This document shows, in pieces, positions 1-7,056 of a DNA stretch of 64,000 nucleotides. Made by a program: the position numbers and the translations under genes. The stretch covers positions 124,001-188,000 of the forward strand of contig NZ_QZMN01000005.1 of NCBI RefSeq assembly GCF_003702705.1. Direction: 5' to 3'. The notes under the pieces are model-generated. The model made no database searches. It was not told the origin of the DNA and saw only the letters and a program-made list of their open reading frames with translations. Position 1 is the stretch's first letter. Every line of letters starts with the position of its first letter. Origin of the DNA: Ornithinimicrobium cerasi. Its GTDB lineage: Bacteria; Actinomycetota; Actinomycetes; Actinomycetales; Dermatophilaceae.

Positions 1-11
1 CCCGGGATCTC

Positions 12-368
12 TCAGACGGAGTCCAGCTGGGCAACGCAGAACTCGTTGCCGTCGGGGTCGGCGAGGGTGACCCAGCGGAAGTGCTCGTCGCCGCGGCGCC
101 CGACCAGCGTCGCGCCAGCACCCAGGAGCCGGTCCGCCTCGCCGTCGAGGTCGTCCGTCGTCAGGTCGAGGTGCAGCCGGTTCTTGCCGGGGGTGACCTC
201 CTCGACCTTCTGGAAGGCCAGCACGACGGGCAGCCCACCGCCCCGGACCATGACGTACCAGCCGTCGTTCGTCTCGGCGATCTCCGCCCCCGTCTGCTCC
301 GCCCACCAGGTGGCCAGCGCCACCGCGTCGGTCGTGTCCGCCGTCACCATGCCCAGGGAAAGTGTCAT
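12..368 (-). CDS. VOC-family (glyoxalase/bleomycin-resistance fold) protein
   Basis: A 118-residue single-domain protein with the ending typical of small VOC proteins: a central NRLHLDL strand (about residues 63-69) and the closing ADPDGNEFCV motif (residues 103-112), where metal-binding or dimer residues normally sit. VOC proteins include glyoxalases, dioxygenases and antibiotic-binding proteins; the substrate cannot be read from sequence. I chose the ATG at 366-368 because MTLSLGMV begins a standard VOC strand; the frame stays open far upstream, but only as a shadow of the neighbouring gene. It lies downstream of, and on the same strand as, the winged-helix gene, with a 41-base gap. The family call is firm and the function is unknown. 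Confidence 0.85.
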   Translation of the reverse strand: MTLSLGMVTADTTDAVALATWWAEQTGAEIAETNDGWYVMVRGGGLPVVLAFQKVEEVTPGKNRLHLDLTTDDLDGEADRLLGAGATLVGRRGDEHFRWVTLADPDGNEFCVAQLDSV

Positions 369-409
369 GCCCGTCAACGTAGCGGTGCCCCCCGACAGAC
401 CGCACCCGG

Positions 410-1615
410 TCAGGGGAGGGCGGCGCCCTTCATCAGCTGCGAGCTGTAGACGTTGCTGATCCGCACCCCGTCGAGCCACCGGGTCAGCCGCCGGGCCTCG
501 ACCTCCAGCGCCGCCCGGGCCGCGGCGCCGGGGTCGGCACCGGGCGCGAGGACGACGCGCACCGCCCCGTCCTCGTCCTGCACCCACGCCCCGACGAGCC
601 GGCCGCCCCACCAGGCGGTCGTACCGGCGTTGCCGTTCGTGTCGAAGAGGTAGGTCGTGAGCGCCGGGTCGAGGTAGAACTCCCGCCCCCGCCACCCCAT
701 CGTCGTCGGGTCGAGCGTCGGCAGCAGGGCCGCCCACGGCTCGACGTCCGCCTCGGGGTCGACGTCGTCCGGCAGCAGCCACCCGGTCGACCCGCCGTCG
801 AGGCCGACCGGCACCGCACCGACGGCCGACAGCGACGCCCTCGCCGCCGTCTTCGTCGACCCGAGCCACCACTGGACGTCCTCCACCGTGCCCGGGCCGA
901 AGGTCCGCAGCCAGCGGCGGACCAGCTCGGCATACCCCTCCTCGGCGGGGAGCGGCTCCACCGCGCCGCCCAGCCAGTCGGTCGTGAGCGTCCAGGTCGG
1001 GCGGGAGAGGCGCCAGTGACCGGTGTTGGGCCCCCGGACGACCAGTCCCTGCGCACCGAGCCAGGTCAGCACGCGCGGGGCGAGCGGCGCGGTGCCGCCG
1101 TAGCTCTTGCCGAGGCCGTAGGTCATGGTGCCCGCCAGCTCCGGCAGGTCCTCCCGCAGCTGGCGCGCGGGGAGCGGCCCCCGCTCCGCCAGGTGCCGCA
1201 GCACGGCCCCACCGGCGGCCTCGAGCCAGGCCGCGCCGTCGTCGGCCACCGCCTGGGCCTCGACGTCGCGCGCGATCACCCTCCGCTGCTCGGCCGCCAC
1301 GCGCGCCGACGCGCTGCCGAGCGCGGCGGGCAGCAGGTCGCGGGGGAAGACGAAGAGCGTGCGGCGCATGGCCAGCTGCTTGACCACCGAGCGCTCCTCG
1401 TAGAGCGCCCGGTCGACGTCGGCCGGCCCCGTCCCCTCGGTGCGCGCGTGCACGGCGAGGTGCACGGTCGCGGCCTCGGTCGCGTGCAGGACGGTCATCG
1501 CCCGCGTCGCGGCGACGGTGTCCTGCACCCGGTGGGAGGGGTGGACCGCGTGCCGCCGTGCCAGCCGGGCGCGGCGCTCGCGGTCGTCCACGTGGCGGAC
1601 GGGGGCGCCGCTCAC
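410..1615 (-). CDS. Winged-helix DNA-binding domain protein (HTH_42/YcaQ-like)
   Basis: A 401-residue protein that reads end to end like the actinobacterial winged helix DNA-binding domain-containing family (HTH_42). Family marks are the N-terminal HPSHRVQDTVAATRAM block, the FVFPRDLLPAALG segment near residue 95, the WLGSTKTAARASL region, and the C-terminal ending RISNVYSSQLMKGAALP. Relatives of the YcaQ/AlkX type are linked to DNA repair, including interstrand crosslink unhooking, but this actinobacterial branch is mostly uncharacterised, so a repair role is only inferred. It starts at GTG (1613-1615), which overlaps the TGA of the upstream methyltransferase-DinB gene by 4 bases (GTGA). The two are therefore probably co-translated. 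Confidence 0.8.
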   Translation of the reverse strand: MSGAPVRHVDDRERRARLARRHAVHPSHRVQDTVAATRAMTVLHATEAATVHLAVHARTEGTGPADVDRALYEERSVVKQLAMRRTLFVFPRDLLPAALGSASARVAAEQRRVIARDVEAQAVADDGAAWLEAAGGAVLRHLAERGPLPARQLREDLPELAGTMTYGLGKSYGGTAPLAPRVLTWLGAQGLVVRGPNTGHWRLSRPTWTLTTDWLGGAVEPLPAEEGYAELVRRWLRTFGPGTVEDVQWWLGSTKTAARASLSAVGAVPVGLDGGSTGWLLPDDVDPEADVEPWAALLPTLDPTTMGWRGREFYLDPALTTYLFDTNGNAGTTAWWGGRLVGAWVQDEDGAVRVVLAPGADPGAAARAALEVEARRLTRWLDGVRISNVYSSQLMKGAALP

Positions 1616-2832
1616 CGCTGCGCGGCCTGCCGGGCAGCCTCCTCCACGCGCTCCCGGTGGGCGGACCAGCCCTCGTCGTCCAGGTCGGGGAGGTTGCTCA
1701 CCCCCTCGCGCATGCCGGTCCGGCCGTCCAGGAGCTCCCGGAGGATGTCGGCGTGCCCGGCGTGCCGGGCCGTCTCGGTCGCGAGGTGCACGAGGATCAG
1801 CCCGAGCGTGACGTCAGCCCGGTCCGGCGCCCAGTGCGGGACCCGGCCGCGGGAGTCCAGGTCGAGCGCCGAGACGGTGGCGTCGCCGTGCGCCCAGGCG
1901 CGTCGGTAGAGCGCCACGACCTCCTCGCGCGACTCCTCCTCGGTCGCCCACATGTCGGCGTTGGCCTCCGCCCCGTCGTCGTACCAGGGGAGGGGGATCC
2001 CGCTGGGCCGCCCGAACGTGTCGCCGAGATAGCCCAGCTCCACCGCGGCCAGGTGCTTGACCAGGCCCAGCAGGTTGGTGCCGGTCGGGGTCAGGGGACG
2101 GCGCGCGTCATACTCCGAAAGACCCTCGAGCTTCCACACGAGCGCTGTCCGCGCGACCTGCAGGTAGCGCAGCAGCCAGCCCTTGAGGTCGTCGGGCGCG
2201 GGCACCGGCGGCGGGCCCTTGCGCGCCGTCGCCAGGAAGACCGGGTAGGCCGTGCCCTCCTTCTCGACCTGGGTGCAGTCCTCGACACCCACCTCGCCGA
2301 GCCCGGCCCGCCCCATCGCCGCCGCCAGCTCGGCGCGGTCGAAGCCGGGGTGGCCGTCGAAGTCGTGGGTGTGCGCGTGGAAGGAGCCGTCCTCGGTGTC
2401 CAGGTCGGCAACCGCCACGACGCCGCCCTCCTCGGTCAGCGCGGCCAGGCCCCGCAGCACCGCGTCCAGGTCGTGCACGTGGTGGAGCACCATCGAGGAG
2501 ACGACGAGGTCGAAGCGCTCCGGCGGCGGCTCCTGGTGCTCGAGGTCGAGGTCCCAGACCCGGGAGCCCGCCGGCAGGTCCCCCGACGCGATCTTGCCGT
2601 CCGTCACCTCGCGCATCCCCGAGGAGTTGTCGGCCAGGGTCGCGGCGATCCCGGGGAGGAGGTCGGCCAGCGCCTGGGTGACCAGACCCGTGCCGGCGCC
2701 GTACTCGAGCAGGCTCGTCACCGGCCGACCCCCGAGCGACCCCACGACCGCCCGCGCCACCTCCTGCGCCCGCGCCACCTTGTCGGGGTCGTCCCACGTC
2801 CCGGCGTGCTCGTCGAAGTGCTCGGTGCCCAT
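1612..2832 (-). CDS. Class I methyltransferase fused to a DinB/DUF664 domain
   Basis: A 406-residue two-domain protein. Residues 1 to about 205 form a class I SAM-dependent methyltransferase: SAM-binding LEYGAGTGLV near residue 42, the DLVVSSMVLHHVHDL post-motif near residue 103, and a GFDRAEL helix. Residues about 215-390 form a DinB-like four-helix domain (DUF664 type), whose histidines KHLAAVE and HLATETARHAGHADI fit the three-histidine metal site of DinB and mycothiol-transferase-like proteins. I chose the ATG at 2830-2832 because MGTEHFDEHAGTWD is the usual start of this methyltransferase type; the open frame upstream is low-complexity. The fusion is continuous with no sign of a frameshift. 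It is translationally coupled to the next gene by GTGA. Confidence 0.82.
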   Translation of the reverse strand: MGTEHFDEHAGTWDDPDKVARAQEVARAVVGSLGGRPVTSLLEYGAGTGLVTQALADLLPGIAATLADNSSGMREVTDGKIASGDLPAGSRVWDLDLEHQEPPPERFDLVVSSMVLHHVHDLDAVLRGLAALTEEGGVVAVADLDTEDGSFHAHTHDFDGHPGFDRAELAAAMGRAGLGEVGVEDCTQVEKEGTAYPVFLATARKGPPPVPAPDDLKGWLLRYLQVARTALVWKLEGLSEYDARRPLTPTGTNLLGLVKHLAAVELGYLGDTFGRPSGIPLPWYDDGAEANADMWATEEESREEVVALYRRAWAHGDATVSALDLDSRGRVPHWAPDRADVTLGLILVHLATETARHAGHADILRELLDGRTGMREGVSNLPDLDDEGWSAHRERVEEAARQAAQR

Positions 2833-2926
2833 GCCGACACCCTGCCACGCACGACCGACACCTTGCGCGGGTCCGGCGTGCGGGTGTCGAATGGCTGCAG
2901 GTGGGGCGGTCGTCGAGGAGGTCGGC

Positions 2927-4123
2927 ATGCACGTCGTGGTGGTCGGAGCCGGTCTCGCCGGTGGCCGGGCGGTCGAGGAGCTGCGCGCGGCCGGGCACAC
3001 GGGCGAGGTGACCCTCCTCGGGGCCGAACCCCACAGCCCCTACGAGCGTCCGCCTCTGTCCAAGGACGTCCTGCTCGGCCGGGCCGAGGTCGCGTCCGCC
3101 ACCCTCTTCGACGACGCCTGGTATGCCGAGGCTCAGGTCGACCTGCGCGTCGCCACCGAGGCGGTCGGGGTGGACCTCGCCCGAGGGGTGGTCGAGCTCG
3201 TCGACGGGAGCAGGCTCGCCTACGACCGGTTGCTGCTGGCGACCGGGTGCGAGCCCGTGCGCCTGGCGGTCGCCGAGGCCGGGCGAGCGTCCGGGTCGCT
3301 GCCGGTGCCGGTGACCCACCTGCGCACGGTCGAGGACGCCATGGCGATCCGGTCGCTGTGGTCGGGCGGGGCGGACGGTCGTCGGCTGCTGGTCGTCGGC
3401 GGTGGGTGGATCGGTCTGGAGGTCGCGGCCGCAGCCCGTGAGAGCGGTATGGAGGTCACCCTCGTGCACCGGGGGGCCCAGCCGCTGGGCCGGGTGCTCG
3501 GTCCCGAGATGGGGCAGCTGTTCGCGGCGGTGCACCGTGAGCACGGGGTCGACCTGCGTCTCGGCGCGACGCTGGAGGAGCTCACCGCTGGTGCCGCCGG
3601 TCGCGCCGCCGCCCGGCTCAGCGACGGCAGCAGCGTCGACGTCGACGCCGTCGTGGTCGGTGTCGGGGTCCGGCCACGGACGCGGCTGGCTGAGGCCGCC
3701 GGCCTGGCGACCGACGACGGCGTGCTGGTCGACGCCACCCTGCGCACCGGTGACCCGCACGTCTGGGCGGCCGGGGACCTCGCCTGCCACGAACACCCCG
3801 TCCTCCGCCGGCGGGTCCGGGTCGACCACTGGGACGCGGCCCAGGAGCAGGGCCGCCACGCCGCCCGGGCCATGCTCGGCGACCCCGCTCCCTACACCCG
3901 GCTGCCGTACTTCTACACCGACCAGTACGACCTCGGCATGGAGTACGTCGGCTTCGTCGGCCGGGAGGGCTACGACGACGTCGTCGTCGAGGGGGACGTC
4001 CCGGGCCGGGTCCTCACCGCCCGCTACGTCACCGAGGGCACCGTCGTGGCCGCCCTGCAGATCAACGACTGGGACGCCATGGACGGTCTGCGGGAGACGG
4101 TGGGCCGACCGCTGCGCCGCTGA
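2927..4123 (+). CDS. FAD-dependent oxidoreductase, ferredoxin-reductase type
   Basis: A 398-residue flavoprotein of the pyridine-nucleotide disulfide oxidoreductase/ferredoxin reductase class. An FAD-binding VVVGAGLAGG loop opens the protein (residues 3-12), ERPPLSKDVL follows (about residues 39-48), an NAD(P)H-binding LVVGGGWIGLE loop sits near residue 155, and the second FAD motif WAAGDLACHEHP is near residue 280. The C-terminal reductase domain (LPYFYTDQYDLGMEYVG) is that of rubredoxin/ferredoxin reductases feeding electrons to oxygenases or P450s. The ATG at 2927 is chosen for a clean GAGGAG ribosome site at 2915-2920. No partner ferredoxin or oxygenase lies nearby. The ArsR gene follows 56 bases downstream behind its own operator, so a link to arsenic handling is uncertain. 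Confidence 0.85.
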   Translation: MHVVVVGAGLAGGRAVEELRAAGHTGEVTLLGAEPHSPYERPPLSKDVLLGRAEVASATLFDDAWYAEAQVDLRVATEAVGVDLARGVVELVDGSRLAYDRLLLATGCEPVRLAVAEAGRASGSLPVPVTHLRTVEDAMAIRSLWSGGADGRRLLVVGGGWIGLEVAAAARESGMEVTLVHRGAQPLGRVLGPEMGQLFAAVHREHGVDLRLGATLEELTAGAAGRAAARLSDGSSVDVDAVVVGVGVRPRTRLAEAAGLATDDGVLVDATLRTGDPHVWAAGDLACHEHPVLRRRVRVDHWDAAQEQGRHAARAMLGDPAPYTRLPYFYTDQYDLGMEYVGFVGREGYDDVVVEGDVPGRVLTARYVTEGTVVAALQINDWDAMDGLRETVGRPLRR

Positions 4124-4158
4124 CCGTCGATGCAGGGACCCTTGCGCCCGGGCTCTTG

Positions 4159-4180
4159 ATCGACTATCGTCGATTATCGA
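4159..4180 (+). promoter_or_regulatory. Overlapping dyads at the arsR start, likely ArsR operator
   Basis: Two overlapping perfect dyads sit directly on the start of the arsR gene: ATCGAC-TATC-GTCGAT (4159-4174) and TCGAT-T-ATCGA (4170-4180), the last base being the A of the arsR ATG. ArsR proteins normally bind dyads of this size over their own promoters, so autoregulation of arsR-arsM is the natural reading. The segment is markedly AT-richer than its surroundings. Binding itself is inferred. Confidence 0.6.
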
Positions 4181-4569
4181 TGAATGACATCCTGCCCCGC
4201 GCCGCCGCCGAGGAGTACGCCGACTGGTTCCGGACCCTCGCGGACCCCACCCGCCTGCAGGTGCTGGCCTGGCTGGCCCGCCAGCCCGCACCGGTCCCGG
4301 TGCGAGCGGTCGTGGACGCGTTCCCGCTGTCGCAGTCGACCGTGAGCCACCACCTCGCCGCCCTGACCCGCACCTGCTTCGTGGTCGCCGAGCGTCGCGG
4401 CACGAGCACCTTCTACGTCGTCGACCCGGCCTGCCTGAGGGCACTCCCGGCCGCGGCCGACCAGATCATGGCCGGCGCGTCCGGCATCTGCTGCTCGCCG
4501 AGCCTCGCCGACCTCCCCACCCCGGGCCTCCCCGCCCGGACCACCACCACCACCCAGGAGCGACCATGA
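4180..4569 (+). CDS. arsR: ArsR-family metalloregulator (first copy)
   Basis: A 129-residue ArsR/SmtB winged-helix repressor: ADWFRTLADPTRLQVLAWL opening helices, the recognition region LSQSTVSHHLAALTRT (about residues 47-62) and a wing with ERRGTSTFYVVD. A C-terminal vicinal pair in GICCSP (about residue 105), plus TCF near residue 62, are candidate As(III)/Sb(III)-binding thiols; the classic N-terminal CxC site is absent, which is common in actinobacterial arsenic sensors. The ATG at 4180 is preferred over an upstream TTG because it aligns with family starts and lies at the end of the operator. The stop overlaps the arsM start (ATGA at 4566-4569), placing both in one operon. Confidence 0.88.
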   Translation: MNDILPRAAAEEYADWFRTLADPTRLQVLAWLARQPAPVPVRAVVDAFPLSQSTVSHHLAALTRTCFVVAERRGTSTFYVVDPACLRALPAAADQIMAGASGICCSPSLADLPTPGLPARTTTTTQERP

Positions 4570-5351
4570 CCGACATCCGCGAGACCGTCCGCGAGCGCTA
4601 CGCCGCCGCGGCCCAGGCCGCCACCTCAGGGACGCAGGGCTCCTCGTGCTGCGGTCCGTCCGGCGGCCCCACCCTCGTCGAGCTCACCCAGGACGCCGAG
4701 GGCCACGCCGTCTTCGGCCGCGAGCTCTACGCCGGGGACGACGTCACCGGGGAGGGGGTCGAGGAGGCCATCGAGCTCTCCCTCGGCTGCGGCGTGCCCA
4801 CCGCGGTCGCCGACCTGCACCCCGGCGAGGTCGTCCTCGACCTGGGTTCGGGGGCCGGCGGCGACGTCCTCCTCTCCGCCCGCCGGGTCGCGCCGGGTGG
4901 CCGCGCCATCGGTCTGGACATGACGACCGAGATGGTCGAGCTGGCGCGCCGCAACGCCGCGGCCGCCGGCGTCGACAACGTCGAGTTCCTGCAGGGCTAC
5001 CTGGAGGAGGTCCCGCTGCCGGACGACAGCGTGGACGTCGTCATCTCCAACTGCGTCATCAACCTCGCCGCCGACAAGACCGTGGTGCTGGCCGAGGCTG
5101 CGCGGGTCCTGCGACCCGGCGGCCGGTTCGCCGTCTCCGACGTCGTCGCCGACGAGGGCATGGACGAGCGGACACGCGCCGACATGGCCCAGTGGACCGG
5201 GTGCATCGCCGGCGCCCTCACCGAGGCGGAGTTCCGCACCGCGCTGGCGTCCGCGGGCTTCACCGACGTCGAGGTCGTGCCGACCCACCGGGTGCACCGG
5301 CACGCGCAGGCGGCGATCGTCCGCGCCTCCCTGCCGGTGACGGGTCGATGA
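4566..5351 (+). CDS. arsM: Arsenite S-adenosylmethionine methyltransferase
   Basis: A 261-residue ArsM. It methylates trivalent arsenic with SAM to mono-, di- and trimethylated forms, a volatilising detoxification route. The SAM motif [10 protein letters not shown] lies at residues 91-100. The catalytic and arsenic-binding cysteines expected in ArsM are present at C75 (LGCGVPTA), C163 (SNCVINL) and C213 (TGCIAGAL), together with an N-terminal CC pair (28-29). The product is full length for the family. It overlaps arsR by ATGA and is therefore very likely co-repressed with it. Methylated arsenic could leave by diffusion; unmethylated arsenite would be handled by the ACR3 pump encoded further on. 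Confidence 0.93.
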   Translation: MTDIRETVRERYAAAAQAATSGTQGSSCCGPSGGPTLVELTQDAEGHAVFGRELYAGDDVTGEGVEEAIELSLGCGVPTAVADLHPGEVVLDLGSGAGGDVLLSARRVAPGGRAIGLDMTTEMVELARRNAAAAGVDNVEFLQGYLEEVPLPDDSVDVVISNCVINLAADKTVVLAEAARVLRPGGRFAVSDVVADEGMDERTRADMAQWTGCIAGALTEAEFRTALASAGFTDVEVVPTHRVHRHAQAAIVRASLPVTGR

Positions 5352-5393
5352 CGCAGGTCACTCCCGGTCGGCACGCATGGACGACCGTCTATG

Positions 5394-5408
5394 CGAGGCG
5401 TAGCCTCG
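5394..5408 (+). promoter_or_regulatory. Perfect inverted repeat just upstream of the second arsR
   Basis: CGAGGC-GTA-GCCTCG is a perfect 6-bp inverted repeat with a 3-base centre. It ends 4 bases before the ATG (5413) of the second ArsR gene and follows TCTATG at 5389-5393, a weak -10-like sequence. The position suits a self-regulating operator for a transcript with almost no leader. It could instead act as a small hairpin near the ribosome site. Confidence 0.5.
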
Positions 5409-5412
5409 AGGT

Positions 5413-5793
5413 ATGACCGACCTCGCAGCGCACCCCGTCCCCGCGGCCGAGGACGTCTGCTGCCCGGGCACCGACTGCGAGCTGCTGCCGCGGCAGCAGG
5501 CCGAGGAGCTGGCGGTCGTGTTCCGCGCGCTGGCCGACCCGACGCGGGTGCGGCTGCTGCAGTACCTCGCGGGGTCCGACTCCGGCACCGCCTGCGCCTG
5601 CCACCTCCCGGGCGCCCTGGGCATCACCCAGCCCACGCTGTCCTTCCACATGCGCAAGCTGCACGACGCGGGCCTCGTCGACCGGGAGAAGCGGGGGCGC
5701 TGGGTCCACTACACCGTGCGCCCCGACGCGCTCGAGCGGGCGCGGTCCTTCCTCGGCCTGCCTCCGGCCGGGGCGGAGACCCGCTGCTGCTAG
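5413..5793 (+). CDS. ArsR-family metalloregulator (second copy)
   Basis: A 126-residue ArsR-type repressor distinct from the first copy. FRALADPTRVRLLQYLAG opens the winged helix, ACACHLPGALGITQPTLSFHMRKLHDAGLV (described here as two adjacent blocks, a CxC site at the start of the recognition helix and the helix itself) carries a C-A-C metal pair like the classic ELCVCDL site, and GRWVHYTVRP is the wing. Extra cysteines lie near the N terminus (VCCPG, TDCEL) and at the very end (RCC). The thiol-rich design fits As(III), Sb(III) or another soft metal. It is 61 bases downstream of arsM and convergent with the ACR3 gene. Confidence 0.87.
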   Translation: MTDLAAHPVPAAEDVCCPGTDCELLPRQQAEELAVVFRALADPTRVRLLQYLAGSDSGTACACHLPGALGITQPTLSFHMRKLHDAGLVDREKRGRWVHYTVRPDALERARSFLGLPPAGAETRCC

Positions 5794-5897
5794 ACCTCAG
5801 GCAGGCGCGACCGGGACGCCGAGGGACTCGAGCAGGGCCGTGACCCGGGCGTGCCTCTCGGGTCGGCGGGTGAGGTCGGGGTATGGCGTGGGGCAGG

Positions 5898-7001
5898 TCA
5901 GGCGCGGGCGTGCGGGAAGCGGTCGCGCAGGGCGAGGGAGACGTAGACGAGCCCGACGAGAACCGGCACCTCGATGAGGGGTCCGACCACGCCGGCGAGC
6001 GCCTGGCCTGACGTCACCCCGAAGGTCGCGATGGCGACCGCGATGGCGAGCTCGAAGTTGTTGCCGGCCGCGGTGAACGCGAGCGTGGTGGTGCGCTCGT
6101 ACGACATACCCAGACCCCTGCCGAGCAGGTAGCCCGCGCCCCACATGAGCGCGAAGTAGACGAGCAACGGCAGGGCGATCCGGGCGACGTCCAGCGGGCG
6201 CGAGGTGATCTGCTCGCCCTGGAGCGCGAAGAGCAGCACGATCGTGAAGAGCAGGCCGTAGAGCGCCCACGGCCCCACGCGCGGCAGGAAGGTCCCCTCG
6301 TACCAGTCCCGACCCCTGGCCCGCTCGCCCCAGACGCGGGAGAGCCAGCCGGCCACCAGCGGGATGCCGAGGAAGATGAGCACCGACCGTGCGATCTGCC
6401 ACGGGCTCACGTCGAGCGCGGCCTGGTCCAGGCCGAGCCAGCCGGGCAGCACCGAGAGGTAGAACCACCCGAGGCCGGCGAACGCGACGACCTGGAAGAT
6501 CGAGTTGAGGGCGACGAGCACCGCGGCCGCCTCCCGGTCGCCGCAGGCGAGGTCGTTCCAGATGATGACCATCGCGATGCAGCGGGCCAGGCCCACGATG
6601 ATCAGCCCGGTGCGGTACTCCGGCAGGTCGGCGAGGAAGATCCACGCCAGCGCGAACATCAGCGCCGGACCGACGACCCAGTTCAGGACCAGCGAGCTGA
6701 CCAGCATCCGCCGGTCGGCGACCACGGTGTCCAACCGGTCGTAGCGGACCTTGGCCAGGACGGGGTACATCATCACCAGCAGGCCGAGCGCGATCGGGAG
6801 CGAGACCCCGTCGATCTCGACCGCGCCGAGCGCCGCGCCCAGCCCGGGCACCAGCCTGCCCAGAAGGAGCCCGGCCACCATCGCCACGCCGATCCACAGC
6901 GGGAGGTAGCGGTCGGTGGTGGACAGGTGCACGGGCGGGCGGGAGGACCCGACGCCGGGCACCCCAGCCGTCGTGGTGCCCCGGCTCCTCGCTGGTTCCA
7001 T
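5898..7001 (-). CDS. acr3: ACR3-family arsenite efflux permease
   Basis: A 367-residue membrane carrier of the bile acid/arsenite (BART) superfamily, ACR3 type, with about ten membrane segments. The diagnostic fourth-segment region ARCIAMVIIWNDLACGD with its essential cysteine is present, followed by ALNSIFQVVAF, and the second conserved asparagine region is FTAAGNNFELAIAVAIA. It exports arsenite or antimonite from the cytoplasm by proton antiport. I chose the ATG at 6999-7001; the extra upstream frame is a shadow. The gene is divergent from arsA with a 55-base shared control region (7002-7056), an arrangement that suggests joint metal control. The 104-base stretch 5794-5897 between it and the second arsR holds no gene I can support. 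Confidence 0.92.
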   Translation of the reverse strand: MEPARSRGTTTAGVPGVGSSRPPVHLSTTDRYLPLWIGVAMVAGLLLGRLVPGLGAALGAVEIDGVSLPIALGLLVMMYPVLAKVRYDRLDTVVADRRMLVSSLVLNWVVGPALMFALAWIFLADLPEYRTGLIIVGLARCIAMVIIWNDLACGDREAAAVLVALNSIFQVVAFAGLGWFYLSVLPGWLGLDQAALDVSPWQIARSVLIFLGIPLVAGWLSRVWGERARGRDWYEGTFLPRVGPWALYGLLFTIVLLFALQGEQITSRPLDVARIALPLLVYFALMWGAGYLLGRGLGMSYERTTTLAFTAAGNNFELAIAVAIATFGVTSGQALAGVVGPLIEVPVLVGLVYVSLALRDRFPHARA

Positions 7002-7056
7002 GGCACGAGTATATTCAGAACTGTCGATGCATGAGCGCCGGGAGGAGCCGAGCGAC

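Noticed and set aside
2830-3000. Longer start for the methyltransferase-DinB gene, adding 56 residues.
   Set aside because: The added segment is Ser/Thr/Pro/Ala-rich, overlaps the control region and start of the divergent FAD gene, and the internal ATG matches family starts.
1558-3441. Very long plus-strand open frames (over 600 codons) across the minus-strand winged-helix and methyltransferase genes.
   Set aside because: Their translations are low-complexity Arg/Gly/Ala/Pro text, as expected for antisense frames in a GC-rich genome; the minus-strand products have clear domains.
5794-5897. A reading frame on the minus strand ending at 5797 whose tail (PERHARVTALLESLGVPVAPA) looks protein-like, suggesting a remnant beyond acr3.
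   Set aside because: The frame upstream is only a shadow of acr3, the tail is about 30 residues with no recognised family, and there is no ribosome site. It may be a chance open frame.
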